Shown one piece after another: positions 1-7,994 of a stretch of DNA of 64,000 nt. The notes below the pieces were generated by a model. It was not told the origin of the DNA and searched no databases. It saw only the letters and a program-made list of their open reading frames with translations. Source of the DNA: an uncultured Actinomycetes bacterium (GTDB lineage Bacteria; Actinomycetota; Thermoleophilia; Solirubrobacterales; 70-9); the NCBI GenBank assembly GCA_946482365.1, contig CAMLQY010000003.1, positions 1 to 64,000 on the forward strand. Reading direction: 5' to 3'. Numbering within the stretch: the first letter of the stretch is position 1; every line of letters begins with the position of its first letter. Made by a program: the position numbers and the translations under genes.

Positions 1-1
1 C

Positions 2-931
2 TGGGACTACTGGGAGCGCAACCTCGACCCGGACCTGTTCAAGGACCGCTCGCTGAGCGCCGCCGTGCGCGGCAAGGTGGTTCTGATCACCGGCGCCTCC
101 TCGGGGATCGGCAAGGCGACCGCGGTCAAGGTCGCCGACGCCGGCGCGACGGTGCTGCTGGTGGCTCGCTCGGTCGAGAAGCTGGAGGAGACCAAGCAGG
201 AGATCGAGCAGGGCGGCGGGGTCGCCCACATCCATCGCTGCGACATGTCCGACGTCGACGACGTCGAGCGGATGGCCGAGGAGGTCCTCGGCTACCACGG
301 CCAAGTCGACGTCCTCGTCAACAACGCCGGCCGCTCGATCCGCCGCTCGGTCGGCCTCTCCTACGACCGCTTCCACGACTACGAGCGGACGATCCAGCTC
401 AACTACCTGGGTGCGGTGCGGCTGATCCTTGCGCTGCTGCCCTCGATGCGGGCGCGCAGGTCGGGGCACGTGATCAACGTCAGCTCGATCGGGACGCAGA
501 CGAACCCGCCGCGCTTCTCCGCCTACGTGGCCTCCAAGGCCGCGCTCGACGCCTTCAGCCGGGTGATCGCCTCGGAGGTGATCGACGACGGGGTGCACCT
601 GACGACGATCCACATGCCGCTCGTGCGCACGCCGATGATCGCGCCGACGCGGATGTACGACGTCTTCCCGGCGATCTCGCCGGAGGAGGCGGCGGAGATG
701 ATCGCCGGGGCGATGGTCCATCAGCCGAAGAAGGTGGCGACGCGGCTGGGTACCTTCGGCGAGCTGCTGTATGCGGTGGCGCCGACGGTCAGCGACAGGA
801 TCCTCAACCAGGCCTACAAGCTGTTCCCGGACTCGCAGGCTGCCAAGGGGAAGGCCGAGGAGGCGCCGGATCGGGCGCCCTCCACCGAGGCTGTGGCATT
901 CGCTCACCTCATGAAAGGGGTGCACTGGTAG
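2..931 (+). CDS. Short-chain dehydrogenase/reductase domain, 5'-truncated by the window edge
   Basis: The reading frame is open from base 2, so the start lies outside the window and 309 codons are visible. After a short linker (WDYWERNLDPDLF) comes a classical SDR Rossmann domain: TGASSGIG cofactor motif, NNAG, Ser of INVSSIG and the YVASK catalytic Tyr/Lys. The linker just before an SDR domain is what is seen in two-domain fatty acyl-CoA reductases (AcrA1-like), where an N-terminal reductase domain precedes the SDR domain, so the visible part is probably the C-terminal half of such a protein. An ATG-less internal start at 65 (GTG) would give a 288-aa stand-alone SDR. The SDR assignment is firm; the two-domain reading is inference. 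Confidence 0.85.
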   Translation, partial: WDYWERNLDPDLFKDRSLSAAVRGKVVLITGASSGIGKATAVKVADAGATVLLVARSVEKLEETKQEIEQGGGVAHIHRCDMSDVDDVERMAEEVLGYHGQVDVLVNNAGRSIRRSVGLSYDRFHDYERTIQLNYLGAVRLILALLPSMRARRSGHVINVSSIGTQTNPPRFSAYVASKAALDAFSRVIASEVIDDGVHLTTIHMPLVRTPMIAPTRMYDVFPAISPEEAAEMIAGAMVHQPKKVATRLGTFGELLYAVAPTVSDRILNQAYKLFPDSQAAKGKAEEAPDRAPSTEAVAFAHLMKGVHW

Positions 932-937
932 TCGCTG

Positions 938-1034
938 GCCGGCGGGTCCTGTCGCGATGGCCCTCCCCCATGTGCTCGGATGCTGCGCATCCTCCGCTAT
1001 GGGGGACCCCCGCCACCGCGCCACCCGCCGGAGA
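938..1034. repeat. Palindromic repeat, family C copy 1
   Basis: This element fills the gap between the SDR stop and the next start. Its ends are inverted (CCGGCGGGT at 939-947 and ACCCGCCGG at 1023-1031). The left end GGCGGGTCCTGTCGC and right end GCGCCACCCGCC recur at 26251-26401 and, reverse-complemented, at 26542-26642 and 28421-28521. Inside are a second pair (CCCCCAT 965-971, ATGGGGG 999-1005) and a small hairpin GGATGC-TGC-GCATCC (978-992). The middle differs from the other copies while the ends are kept. Confidence 0.7.
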
Positions 1035-1056
1035 CGCGGTTCCGGTGGACTAGCTG

Positions 1057-2709
1057 ATGGCGGAGCGGAGGCTCAAGCACTGGGGGTGGGGGTATGAGGA
1101 TCAGGCGCCTTCGAGGGAGGAGCTTGGGCAGGCTGCTGCCGGGATTAGGGAGCGGTTTGGTTTCGGGGGGGAGCTTGTGGAGCCCGTGGCGCTGGATGAA
1201 GTTGAGCTGCGGACGCCGAGGATGAAAGCGCCAGCGTCGCTGGGGGACCTATTCACAGACGACCATTACGAGCGGACTGCTCATGCTCTGGGGAAGGCTT
1301 ACCGGGACGTGGTGCGGGGGTTTCGGGGGGAGTTCGAGAACCCGCCTGATCTGGTCGCGTTTCCCAGGGACGAGTCGGAGATCGAGGTTGTGCTCTCCTG
1401 GGCCGAGGCGGAGGGGGCGGCGGTCGTTCCCTTCGGCGGGGGGACGAGCGTGGTCGGGGGAGTGGAGGGGCGGCTGGGGGAGAGGCCGTTCGTCTCCATG
1501 GATTTGCGGCGTCTGGATCGGGTGCTCGAAGTGGACGCCGGGTCGCTGGCGGCGCGGATCCAGGCGGGCGCGACCGGGCCGGGGCTGGAGGACCAGCTGC
1601 GCGAGCAGGGGCTGACGCTGCGGCACTTTCCCCAGTCCTTCGAGTACTCGACGCTGGGGGGCTGGGTGGCGACCCGGGCCGGGGGGCACTTCGCGACGCT
1701 CTATACGCACATCGACGACCTGGTCGAGTCGGTGCGGGCGATCACGCCGCGGGGGACCTGGGAGAGCCGGCGGCTGCCGGGGTCGGGGGCCGGCCCCTCG
1801 CCAGACCGGGCGCTGATCGGCTCCGAGGGCATCCTCGGCGTGATCGCCGAGGCCTGGGTGCGGGTGCGGCCGCGGCCCCGGCTCAAGACCTCTTGCGGGG
1901 TCGAGTTCGACGACTTCCACGCCGCGGCACGGGCGGTCCGCGAGATCTCGCAGTCGGGCCTGTATCCGTCCAACTGCCGCCTGCTCGATGCCATGGAGGC
2001 GGGAACGACCGGCGCCGGCTCCGGCGAGAAGAGCCTGCTCGTGCTCGGCTTCGAGTCGGCGCACCATCCGGTCGAGGAGCCGATTCGCCTCGCCCTCGAC
2101 ATCGCCCGCAGCCACGGCGGCACCCCCGGCGACCTTCGCGCTTCGGGCCCGACGGGCCGAAAACGGACGCATAGCGACCGGAATCGGCCCGTCGGCGGTC
2201 AATCTGGGGACGCGGTGGGGGCCTGGCGGGGAGCGTTCCTGCTGGCTCCCTACCTGCGCGACACCTTCGTCGCTTGCGGCGTGCTCTCGGAGACCTTCGA
2301 GACCGCGGTCACCTGGGACCGCTTCGAGGAGTTTCACGCCGGGACGATGGAGGCGGTGAGGGCCAGGGTCGCCGAGGTCTGCGGCGCACCGGCCGAGGGC
2401 GCCGGCGCACCGCGGGTCAGCTGCCGCTTCACCCACGTATACCCGGACGGGCCGGCGCCCTACTTCACCGTGATCGCACCCGCGATCCGCGGCGGCGAGG
2501 TCGAGCAGTGGGACGAGGTCAAGGCCGCCGCCTCGGAGGCGGTGATCGAGGGCGGCGGCACGATCACCCACCACCACGCCGTCGGCCGCGACCACCGCCC
2601 CTGGTACGACCGCCAGCGCCCGGCGCCCTTCGCCGCAGCCCTGCGTGCCGCCAAGGCCGAGCTCGACCCCGCCGGAATCCTCAACCCCGGCGTTCTGATC
2701 GACCCTTGA
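1057..2709 (+). CDS. FAD-binding oxidase, alkyldihydroxyacetonephosphate synthase-like
   Basis: The 550-aa product is an FAD-linked oxidase of the vanillyl-alcohol-oxidase fold. The FAD-binding loop VPFGGGTSVVGG lies at about residues 123-134, followed by the substrate domain typical of actinobacterial alkyl-DHAP-synthase-like proteins (YLRDTFVACGVLSETFET, ITHHHAVGRDH). The C-terminal His-rich ITHHHAVG matches the family's catalytic region. The exact substrate is not shown; bacterial members are often annotated as FAD-binding oxidoreductases without ether-lipid evidence. Residues about 365-380 are an unusual hydrophilic insert (GPTGRKRTHSDRNRPVGG) encoded by a palindrome. The ATG at 1057 follows family C copy 1 and has no clear Shine-Dalgarno. 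Confidence 0.85.
   Translation: MAERRLKHWGWGYEDQAPSREELGQAAAGIRERFGFGGELVEPVALDEVELRTPRMKAPASLGDLFTDDHYERTAHALGKAYRDVVRGFRGEFENPPDLVAFPRDESEIEVVLSWAEAEGAAVVPFGGGTSVVGGVEGRLGERPFVSMDLRRLDRVLEVDAGSLAARIQAGATGPGLEDQLREQGLTLRHFPQSFEYSTLGGWVATRAGGHFATLYTHIDDLVESVRAITPRGTWESRRLPGSGAGPSPDRALIGSEGILGVIAEAWVRVRPRPRLKTSCGVEFDDFHAAARAVREISQSGLYPSNCRLLDAMEAGTTGAGSGEKSLLVLGFESAHHPVEEPIRLALDIARSHGGTPGDLRASGPTGRKRTHSDRNRPVGGQSGDAVGAWRGAFLLAPYLRDTFVACGVLSETFETAVTWDRFEEFHAGTMEAVRARVAEVCGAPAEGAGAPRVSCRFTHVYPDGPAPYFTVIAPAIRGGEVEQWDEVKAAASEAVIEGGGTITHHHAVGRDHRPWYDRQRPAPFAAALRAAKAELDPAGILNPGVLIDP
2149..2195. repeat. In-frame palindromic insert inside the FAD oxidase gene
   Basis: A 12-bp perfect inverted repeat (CCGACGGGCCGA at 2149-2160, TCGGCCCGTCGG at 2184-2195) encloses a 23-nt loop. 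It lies inside the coding sequence and is translated without breaking the frame. The encoded residues are basic and hydrophilic and interrupt a segment that otherwise reads like the family, which suggests an inserted palindromic unit rather than conserved protein structure. Confidence 0.6.
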
Positions 2710-2713
2710 AATG

Positions 2714-2762
2714 CAGGTGCAACGCGTTGGGGGCCTATTTGACCCCCAACGCGTTGCACCTG
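2714..2762. repeat. Strong hairpin after the FAD oxidase gene (family F copy 1)
   Basis: A 20-bp perfect inverted repeat (2714-2733 and 2743-2762) with a 9-nt loop starts five bases after the stop codon. It could end transcription, though no T-run follows. The loop plus right arm (GGCCTATTTG, then CCCAACGCGTTGCACC) is closely matched at 35462-35489 between nuoH and nuoI, so it is also a dispersed repeat. Confidence 0.65.
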
Positions 2763-2882
2763 GTCCCGTGGGGTCTAGCGGTACCCTGTCGCGACCGACT
2801 TTCCCTGGCCGGAAGCGAGATCCGGCCCCCCAGCGTGGAAACGATCACTTCAGAACAGCCGACGGTCCCGGCAACGCCATCG

Positions 2883-3776
2883 ATGGACGAGCCCGTGGTG
2901 CCGCGCCGCTCGCCGCTGCGGGCGGCGATCAAGACCGGGCGGCCTCAGGAGTGGATCAAGAACGTCTTCGTCTTCGCCGGCCTGCTCTTCTCGGGCAAGT
3001 TCAACGATCCGCACGCGGTGCTGGAGGCGACGCTCGCCTTCGTCTCCTTCTGCGCGATCTCCAGCGCCGGCTACTACGTCAACGACCTGATCGACGTCGA
3101 GCTCGACCGCAAGCACCCGAGGAAGCGCTTCCGGCCGCTGGCGGCGGGGGAGCTCTCGGAGAGCGCGGCGAAGCTGATCGCGCCGCTGCTGGCCGTCTTC
3201 GCGATTGCGCTTGCCTTCGCCACGGTCAACTGGGAGGTCGGGCTGATGGTTGTCGGCTACGGCATCGCCCAGATGGCCTACAGCCTCGGCCTCAAGCAGA
3301 TCGTGATCGTCGACGTGATGACCCTCGCTGGCCTCTTCATCCTGCGCGTCGCCGCCGGGGCCAGCGCCGTCGACGCCCACGCCTCCGAATGGCTGCTTCT
3401 CTGCACAGGCATGATCGCCCTCTTCCTCGGCTTCACCAAGCGCCGCCAGGAGGCGGTCTCCGAGCTGCACGAGGGCACCAGCAGCCGCCCCGTGCTCGAG
3501 CACTACTCGCTGCCCTTCCTCGACCAGATGGTCGCCATGGTCACCACCGGCACCGTGATCAGCTACTCGATCTACGCCGTCGACTCGCCGATCGTCGGCA
3601 ACGCGATGATGTGGACGATCCCCCCGGTCGTCTACTGCATCTTCCGCTACCTCTACCTGATCTACGACCGCGCCGACGACCGCTCGATCGCCGCGATGGT
3701 CTCCAAGGACAAGGGCATGATCGCCGGCGCCGCGGCCTTCGTGATCGCCGCGTTTGCAGTCCTCTACGTCTTCTAG
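2883..3776 (+). CDS. UbiA-family prenyltransferase, decaprenyl-phosphate phosphoribosyltransferase-like
   Basis: The product (297 aa from ATG 2883) is a polytopic UbiA-type membrane protein. It carries the Asp-rich motif NDLIDVELDRKHPRKRFRP, which binds diphosphate through Mg, and the N-terminal signature RPQEWIKNVFVFAGLLFSGK typical of 5-phosphoribosyl-1-diphosphate:decaprenyl-phosphate transferases (Rv3806c type). That enzyme makes the lipid-linked ribose used for cell-wall arabinan in mycobacteria; the acceptor product here is not shown. An in-frame GTG at 2835 would add 16 residues and neither start has a good ribosome site. Its stop overlaps the stop of the convergent gene within a shared CTAG. 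Confidence 0.85.
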   Translation: MDEPVVPRRSPLRAAIKTGRPQEWIKNVFVFAGLLFSGKFNDPHAVLEATLAFVSFCAISSAGYYVNDLIDVELDRKHPRKRFRPLAAGELSESAAKLIAPLLAVFAIALAFATVNWEVGLMVVGYGIAQMAYSLGLKQIVIVDVMTLAGLFILRVAAGASAVDAHASEWLLLCTGMIALFLGFTKRRQEAVSELHEGTSSRPVLEHYSLPFLDQMVAMVTTGTVISYSIYAVDSPIVGNAMMWTIPPVVYCIFRYLYLIYDRADDRSIAAMVSKDKGMIAGAAAFVIAAFAVLYVF

Positions 3777-4084
3777 CCCGGCTGGACCGGCAGGTCGGAG
3801 ACCAGCTCGGTCTTGCCATTGCGCTGGAACTGGAGGTCGATCGTCTCGTTCTTGCGGTAGGTGCCGAAGAGGCCGAGGTACATCGCCAGCCAGCGGCCTG
3901 TGCCGACCTTCTCCTTGACGATCTGGCGGGTGAAGGCGATCTCGCCGGCCGCGACCCGGTAGTCGTCGCCCTCTTTCTGCTCGACGCCGTTGATGAAGAC
4001 CACGTATGGCGCTTCCGCTCCTGCCGGCAGCTTCACCCGCCGCCCGGCGGCGTAGCTGCCCTTGGGAACCTCAGCTTCGGCCAT
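3773..4084 (-). CDS. Hypothetical protein (103 aa)
   Basis: The small acidic/basic mixed protein starts MAEAEVPKGSY and has no signal peptide or membrane segment. I do not recognise the family. The sequence (YVVFINGVEQKEGDDYRV, FQRNGKTELVSDLPVQPG) reads like a small all-beta fold. The ATG at 4084 lies inside the 3' end of the upstream gene (14-nt overlap), so the two are probably translationally coupled. A longer open frame reaches 4186, but the overlap and the MAEAE start argue for 4084. Confidence 0.65.
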   Translation of the reverse strand: MAEAEVPKGSYAAGRRVKLPAGAEAPYVVFINGVEQKEGDDYRVAAGEIAFTRQIVKEKVGTGRWLAMYLGLFGTYRKNETIDLQFQRNGKTELVSDLPVQPG

Positions 4085-4427
4085 CGCGTTCCAGAGTCTC
4101 GCGCACGAGGTCGAACGGCGTGTCGTGCCCGCTCGGGTCGAGCTCTTCGCGTCGCACCCTGCCCCGATAGGGCATGAACGTCCCATCTCCCCGCACGTCC
4201 ACCCCCGCCACCGGCTTGCGCAGCAACCCCCTCCCGCTCAGCTGCAACCGAGCCCGAACCTGATCCTCGGGCGCAAAATCCCTCAACGACGACACGGCCT
4301 TCACAGGCCCCTCGGCCCGAATCTCCAGCGCTCGCCGCCTCATCTCCGCCACAGCCTCCCCAAGCTCCCCAAAGCTCAGGTGAGAAACGTCAGAACCGTC
4401 CCGAATCGTCAGCTTCCAAGCGCTCAA
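4071..4427 (-). CDS. Hypothetical protein (118 aa)
   Basis: The product starts with a TTG codon (MSAWKLTIRDGSDVSHLSF) and is a soluble, charged protein with a helix-forming middle (ELGEAVAEMRRRALEIRAE). No family is recognised. It overlaps the following gene by 14 nt, so the pair 4071-4427/3773-4084 is likely a two-gene unit. The TTG has no obvious ribosome site, so the start is uncertain. Confidence 0.55.
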   Translation of the reverse strand: MSAWKLTIRDGSDVSHLSFGELGEAVAEMRRRALEIRAEGPVKAVSSLRDFAPEDQVRARLQLSGRGLLRKPVAGVDVRGDGTFMPYRGRVRREELDPSGHDTPFDLVRETLERDGRS

Positions 4428-4454
4428 GGGGGGCGCAGCCTACGAAACCCGCTT

Positions 4455-4572
4455 GAGAGGGACCGGGCACCCCTCCGAACGGCTTGTACTTTTTGGTCAT
4501 CTCCCACCGAGGCGTAAGCCCTTGAACCGCGTCTCCAAAAAGTTGAGAGAGGAGGGGTGCCCGGTCCCTCTC
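4455..4572. repeat. Long inverted repeat, family B copy 1
   Basis: Arms of 22 bp (4455-4476, 4551-4572) are perfectly complementary and enclose 74 nt. The enclosed segment holds CTTGTACTTTTTGG and, near its right end, CTCCAAAAAGTTGAG, which can pair with each other as a second stem. The same core with different arms occurs at 22211-22325. It lies between the citrate synthase stop (4589) and the hypothetical gene starting at 4427, both on the minus strand, so it could act as a terminator after citrate synthase. Confidence 0.7.
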
Positions 4573-4588
4573 TGCCGAGGTTGGGTCG

Positions 4589-5989
4589 CTACGCCCCGCG
4601 CCGCGGCCGCTTGGGACGCCGCGCCGGCGGGCCGACGATCTTTTCGGGCCCTTCCCGACCCTCGACCTCGACGTAGTCCCGCCCCCGCTCGCCCGTGTAG
4701 ATCTGCCTAGGCCGGGAGATCTTCTGCTCCGGATCGTCGTTCATCTCCATCCACTGCGCGACCCAACCGGCCGTGCGCGGTATGGCGAAGATCACGGTGA
4801 ACATCTCGGTCGGGATCTCGAGCGCCTCGTAGATGATCCCCGAGTAGAAGTCGACGTTCGGGTAGAGCTTGCGCGAGGTGAAGTACTCGTCGTCGAGCGC
4901 GCGCTTCTCCAGCTCGCGCGCGATCTCGACCAGCGAGTTGTACTCGGTGGCCTCGAAGACCTCGTCCATGTGCTGCTGGATGATTCGCGCCCGCGGGTCG
5001 TAGTTCTTGTAGACGCGGTGGCCGAAGCCCATCAGCTTCGCCTCCCGCGCCTTCACCTTCTCGAGGAAGGCGGGGATGTTCTCGACCGTCTCGATCTCGC
5101 GCAGCATTCGCAGCACGGCCTCGTTGGCGCCGCCGTGCAGCGGCCCGTAGAGCGCCGCGACGCCGGCCGCGACCGCCGAGTAGGGATCGACGTCGGAGGA
5201 GCCGACGCTGCGCACGGCGCTGGTCGAGCAGTTCTGTTCGTGGTCGGCGTGGAGGATGAAGAGCACGTCGAGCGCTTTCGAGAGGCTCTCTTTCGGCACG
5301 TGCTTCATTTCCGTCTTCTTGAACATCATCGAGAGGAAGTTCTCGGCGAAGTTGAGGTCGTTTTCGGGATAGACGTAGGGCAGCCCCATGTTGTGCCGGT
5401 AGGAGAAGGCGGCCAGGGTGGGCACCTTGGCGATCAGCCGCACTGCCGCCATGTAGCGCTGCTCGGGATCGTCGATGTCCTTGGCGTCCGGGTAGAAGGT
5501 GGAGAGCGCGCCGACCCCCGCGAGCAGCATCCCCATCGGGTGGGCGTCGTAGCGGAAGCCCTCGAAGAAGTGCTTGAGGTCCTCGTGGACGAAGGTGTGG
5601 TGGGTGATGTCGTAGGTCCAGCGATCCAGCTGCGGCCCGGTGGGCAGCTCGCCGAAGATCAGCAGGTAGGCGACCTCTAGAAAGGTGGAGCGCTCGCAGA
5701 GCTGCTCGATCGAGTAGCCGCGGTGTTCGAGCACCCCGGCCTCGCCGTCGATGTAGGTGATCGCCGAGCGGCAGGCGGCGGTGTTGGTGAAGGCCGGGTC
5801 GTAGGCCATCATCCCGAATTCGTCGGGTTCCACCTTGATCTGCCGCAGGTCCATCGCCCGCACGGTGCCGTCCTCGATCGGCAGCTCGTACGTCTTGCCG
5901 GTGCGGTTGTCGGTGACCGTGAGGGACTCCGAGCCGGTGGTGGCGGCTCCGTCGGCGGCTGCATCTCTGATCTGCTGCTCGGTGGCCAT
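4589..5989 (-). CDS. gltA: Citrate synthase
   Basis: This enzyme condenses acetyl-CoA and oxaloacetate to citrate in the TCA cycle. The 466-aa product has the family landmarks LHADHEQNCST, the LHGGANE loop and FGHRVYKNYDPRA (the active-site His is near residue 324), plus the N-terminal beta domain of the large hexameric type (AYDPAFTNTAACRSAITYIDG). It ends in a basic Pro/Arg-rich tail (PPARRPKRPRRGA) beyond the usual end. ATG 5989 is preferred to GTG 5992 because GAGGAGAGG lies at the proper distance. The PfkB kinase gene lies 87 bp upstream on the same strand. Confidence 0.96.
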   Translation of the reverse strand: MATEQQIRDAAADGAATTGSESLTVTDNRTGKTYELPIEDGTVRAMDLRQIKVEPDEFGMMAYDPAFTNTAACRSAITYIDGEAGVLEHRGYSIEQLCERSTFLEVAYLLIFGELPTGPQLDRWTYDITHHTFVHEDLKHFFEGFRYDAHPMGMLLAGVGALSTFYPDAKDIDDPEQRYMAAVRLIAKVPTLAAFSYRHNMGLPYVYPENDLNFAENFLSMMFKKTEMKHVPKESLSKALDVLFILHADHEQNCSTSAVRSVGSSDVDPYSAVAAGVAALYGPLHGGANEAVLRMLREIETVENIPAFLEKVKAREAKLMGFGHRVYKNYDPRARIIQQHMDEVFEATEYNSLVEIARELEKRALDDEYFTSRKLYPNVDFYSGIIYEALEIPTEMFTVIFAIPRTAGWVAQWMEMNDDPEQKISRPRQIYTGERGRDYVEVEGREGPEKIVGPPARRPKRPRRGA

Positions 5990-6065
5990 CACCTCTCCTC
6001 GAGCCGTTTCAACTGGAGCGCCCAGTATCGCAGCTCGGCTCGTCCCGCCTGTTGCGTTCCGGAGA

Positions 6066-6085
6066 ACCGAATGGCCCTATTCGGT
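6066..6085. terminator. Small hairpin over the PfkB kinase stop codon
   Basis: ACCGAAT (6066-6072) and ATTCGGT (6079-6085) form a 7-bp stem with a 6-nt loop that includes the TAG stop. No T-run follows, so a termination role is only a guess. Confidence 0.3.
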
Positions 6086-7009
6086 CGCGGCCGGCAGCGG
6101 CTCGAAGCGGGTCATCGCGTGCAGCTCGGAGAAGCGCTCGTCGATCTCTTCGCGGCTGAGGGCAGCGACGCGCTCGGTCCCGAACTGCTCGACGTTGAAG
6201 GAGGCGAGCACCGTGCCGTATCCCATCGCCCGTCTCAGGGTGGCCTCGTCGGGATCGCCTTCGTGGCTGTCGAGGTAGCCGAGGAAGCCCCCGGCGAAGC
6301 TGTCGCCGGCGCCGGTCGGGTCGCGCACGTCCTCGAGCGGGATGCCGGGCAGGGCGAAGAAGCTCTCGCCGGTGAAGAGCGCGGCGCCGTACTCGCCCTG
6401 CTTGGCGACGACCACGCGGGGCCCGTGCTCCATCACCGCGCGGGCGGCGCGGGCGAGGTTCGGCTCGCCGGTCAGCTGGCGGATCTCCGCGTCGTTGAGG
6501 ACGACGCAGTCGACGTTCGCGATCGCGGCCAGCAGCGAGTCCTTCGCGGTATCGATCCAGAGGTTCATCGAGTCCAGGCCGCAGAAGCGGGCCGAGCACT
6601 GGGCGCGCACCTGGCGCTGCAGGTCTGGCTGGATGTTGGCGAGAAAGAGCATGTCGGCCTCCTGCGAGGCGGCCGAGAGCTTCGGCTCGAACTCGCCGAA
6701 GACGCCGAGCTGGGTGTCCTCCGTGTGGGCGACGTTGAGGTCGTACTCATAGCGGCCGCGCCAGAAGAAGGATTGCCCGCCGGGCACCCGCTCGATGTCA
6801 TCGGTGAGCACGCCGCGGCCTTCCAGCACCTCGAACTCGGCCGCGCCGAAGTCCTCGCCGACCGGGCCGACCGGTCGCACCTCGGTGAAGAAGCTGGCGG
6901 CCAGAGAGAAGTGGACGGCTGCGCCCCCAAGCATGCGATCCCGTTCCCCGAAGGGGGTGCGGACGGAGTCGAAGGCGATTGATCCAACAACGGTGAGCGA
7001 CACGGGCAC
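6077..7009 (-). CDS. PfkB-family carbohydrate/nucleoside kinase
   Basis: The 310-aa product belongs to the ribokinase/PfkB family, which phosphorylates sugars or nucleosides with ATP. The N-terminal glycine motif GGAAVHFSLAA and the C-terminal signature DPTGAGDSFAGGF, with the catalytic Asp of the GAGD anion hole, are both intact. The substrate cannot be read from the sequence. The start is a GTG at 7009 with a second GTG two codons later. It is divergent from the quinone oxidoreductase gene with only 37 bp between the starts. Confidence 0.88.
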   Translation of the reverse strand: MPVSLTVVGSIAFDSVRTPFGERDRMLGGAAVHFSLAASFFTEVRPVGPVGEDFGAAEFEVLEGRGVLTDDIERVPGGQSFFWRGRYEYDLNVAHTEDTQLGVFGEFEPKLSAASQEADMLFLANIQPDLQRQVRAQCSARFCGLDSMNLWIDTAKDSLLAAIANVDCVVLNDAEIRQLTGEPNLARAARAVMEHGPRVVVAKQGEYGAALFTGESFFALPGIPLEDVRDPTGAGDSFAGGFLGYLDSHEGDPDEATLRRAMGYGTVLASFNVEQFGTERVAALSREEIDERFSELHAMTRFEPLPAATE

Positions 7010-7046
7010 GGCAGCTTAGCCGCTGCCCTGCGAAACTCCGCCGCCG

Positions 7047-7994
7047 ATGAAGGCGATTCAGATCCAGGAGTTCGGTGGGCCGGAGGTGCTGCGCTATGGG
7101 GACGTTGACGATCCTGTAGCTGGGGATGGGATGGTCGTCGTCGAGGTTGCGCGGAGTGGGATCAACTTTGCGGATACGCATGCGACGCGGAACGACTACC
7201 TGGCCGAGCAGACCTTGCCGCTGATTCCGGGGGCGGAGATAAGCGGCCGGACCGAGGACGGGCGGCGGGTGGTGGCGCTGCTGGCCAGCGGAGGGTATGC
7301 GGAGAAGGTGGCTGTGCCGGAGGCGCTTCTGGTTCCCGTCCCCGACGAGGTCGACGACGACCAGGCAGCGGCGCTGCTCCTGCAGGGGCTGACCGCGGAG
7401 GCGTTGGTGCGGCGCTGCGCCCGCATCGAGCCGGGTGAGACCCTGGTGGTCGAGGCCGCGGCCGGGGGCACCGGCGGCCTCGCGGTGCAGCTGGGCAAGC
7501 GAGCCGGCGCGAAGGTGATCGGCCTCGCCTCCAGCGAGGAGAAGCGGGCGCTGGTGGAGCGGCTCGGCGCCGACGCCACCGTCGACTCGCGCTCGCAGGA
7601 CATCGGCGCGGCGATCCGCGAGGCAAACGGCGGCGAGCGCGTCGACGCGGTCCTCCACATGAGCGGCGGCGATGCCTTCGACGCCGAGCTCGGCGTCCTC
7701 GCCCCGATGGGGCGGATGGTCGTCTTCGGGATCGCCTCGCGAGAGCAGCGCGAGGTCTCCACCGCGGCGCTGCTGCGCGGATCCAAGTCGGTGATCGGCT
7801 TCTGGCTCGTCCACCTCCTGGCTCGCCGCGAGTTGGTCGCGCCGATGATCGGCGAGCTGCTCGGCGCGGTCGGCGCCGGCGAGCTCGAGGTCACGGTCGG
7901 CGACGTCTACCCGCTCTCGGAGGCCGCTCGCGCCCACGAAGACCTGATCGCCCGCCGCACCGCCGGCAAGCTCCTCCTGGACCCAAGTCGATGA
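7047..7994 (+). CDS. Zinc-free MDR quinone oxidoreductase
   Basis: A 315-aa medium-chain dehydrogenase/reductase. The N-terminal half is a GroES-like domain (RSGINFADTHATRNDY) and the second half is an NADP-binding Rossmann domain (AAAGGTGGLAVQLGKRAGAKVIGL). Structural-zinc cysteines are absent, as in quinone oxidoreductases. Likely an NADPH-dependent reductase of quinones or enones. Its stop codon overlaps the ATG of the DEAD-box gene (ATGA), so the two are co-translated. Confidence 0.9.
   Translation: MKAIQIQEFGGPEVLRYGDVDDPVAGDGMVVVEVARSGINFADTHATRNDYLAEQTLPLIPGAEISGRTEDGRRVVALLASGGYAEKVAVPEALLVPVPDEVDDDQAAALLLQGLTAEALVRRCARIEPGETLVVEAAAGGTGGLAVQLGKRAGAKVIGLASSEEKRALVERLGADATVDSRSQDIGAAIREANGGERVDAVLHMSGGDAFDAELGVLAPMGRMVVFGIASREQREVSTAALLRGSKSVIGFWLVHLLARRELVAPMIGELLGAVGAGELEVTVGDVYPLSEAARAHEDLIARRTAGKLLLDPSR

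Noticed and set aside
1249..2595. Long minus-strand open frame opposite the FAD oxidase gene
   Set aside because: It is Pro/Arg-rich antisense sequence typical of high-GC DNA and overlaps a well supported gene.
2711..4177. 488-aa plus-strand frame in a second frame over the UbiA gene
   Set aside because: Arg/Pro-rich shadow; the UbiA frame carries the conserved Asp-rich motif.
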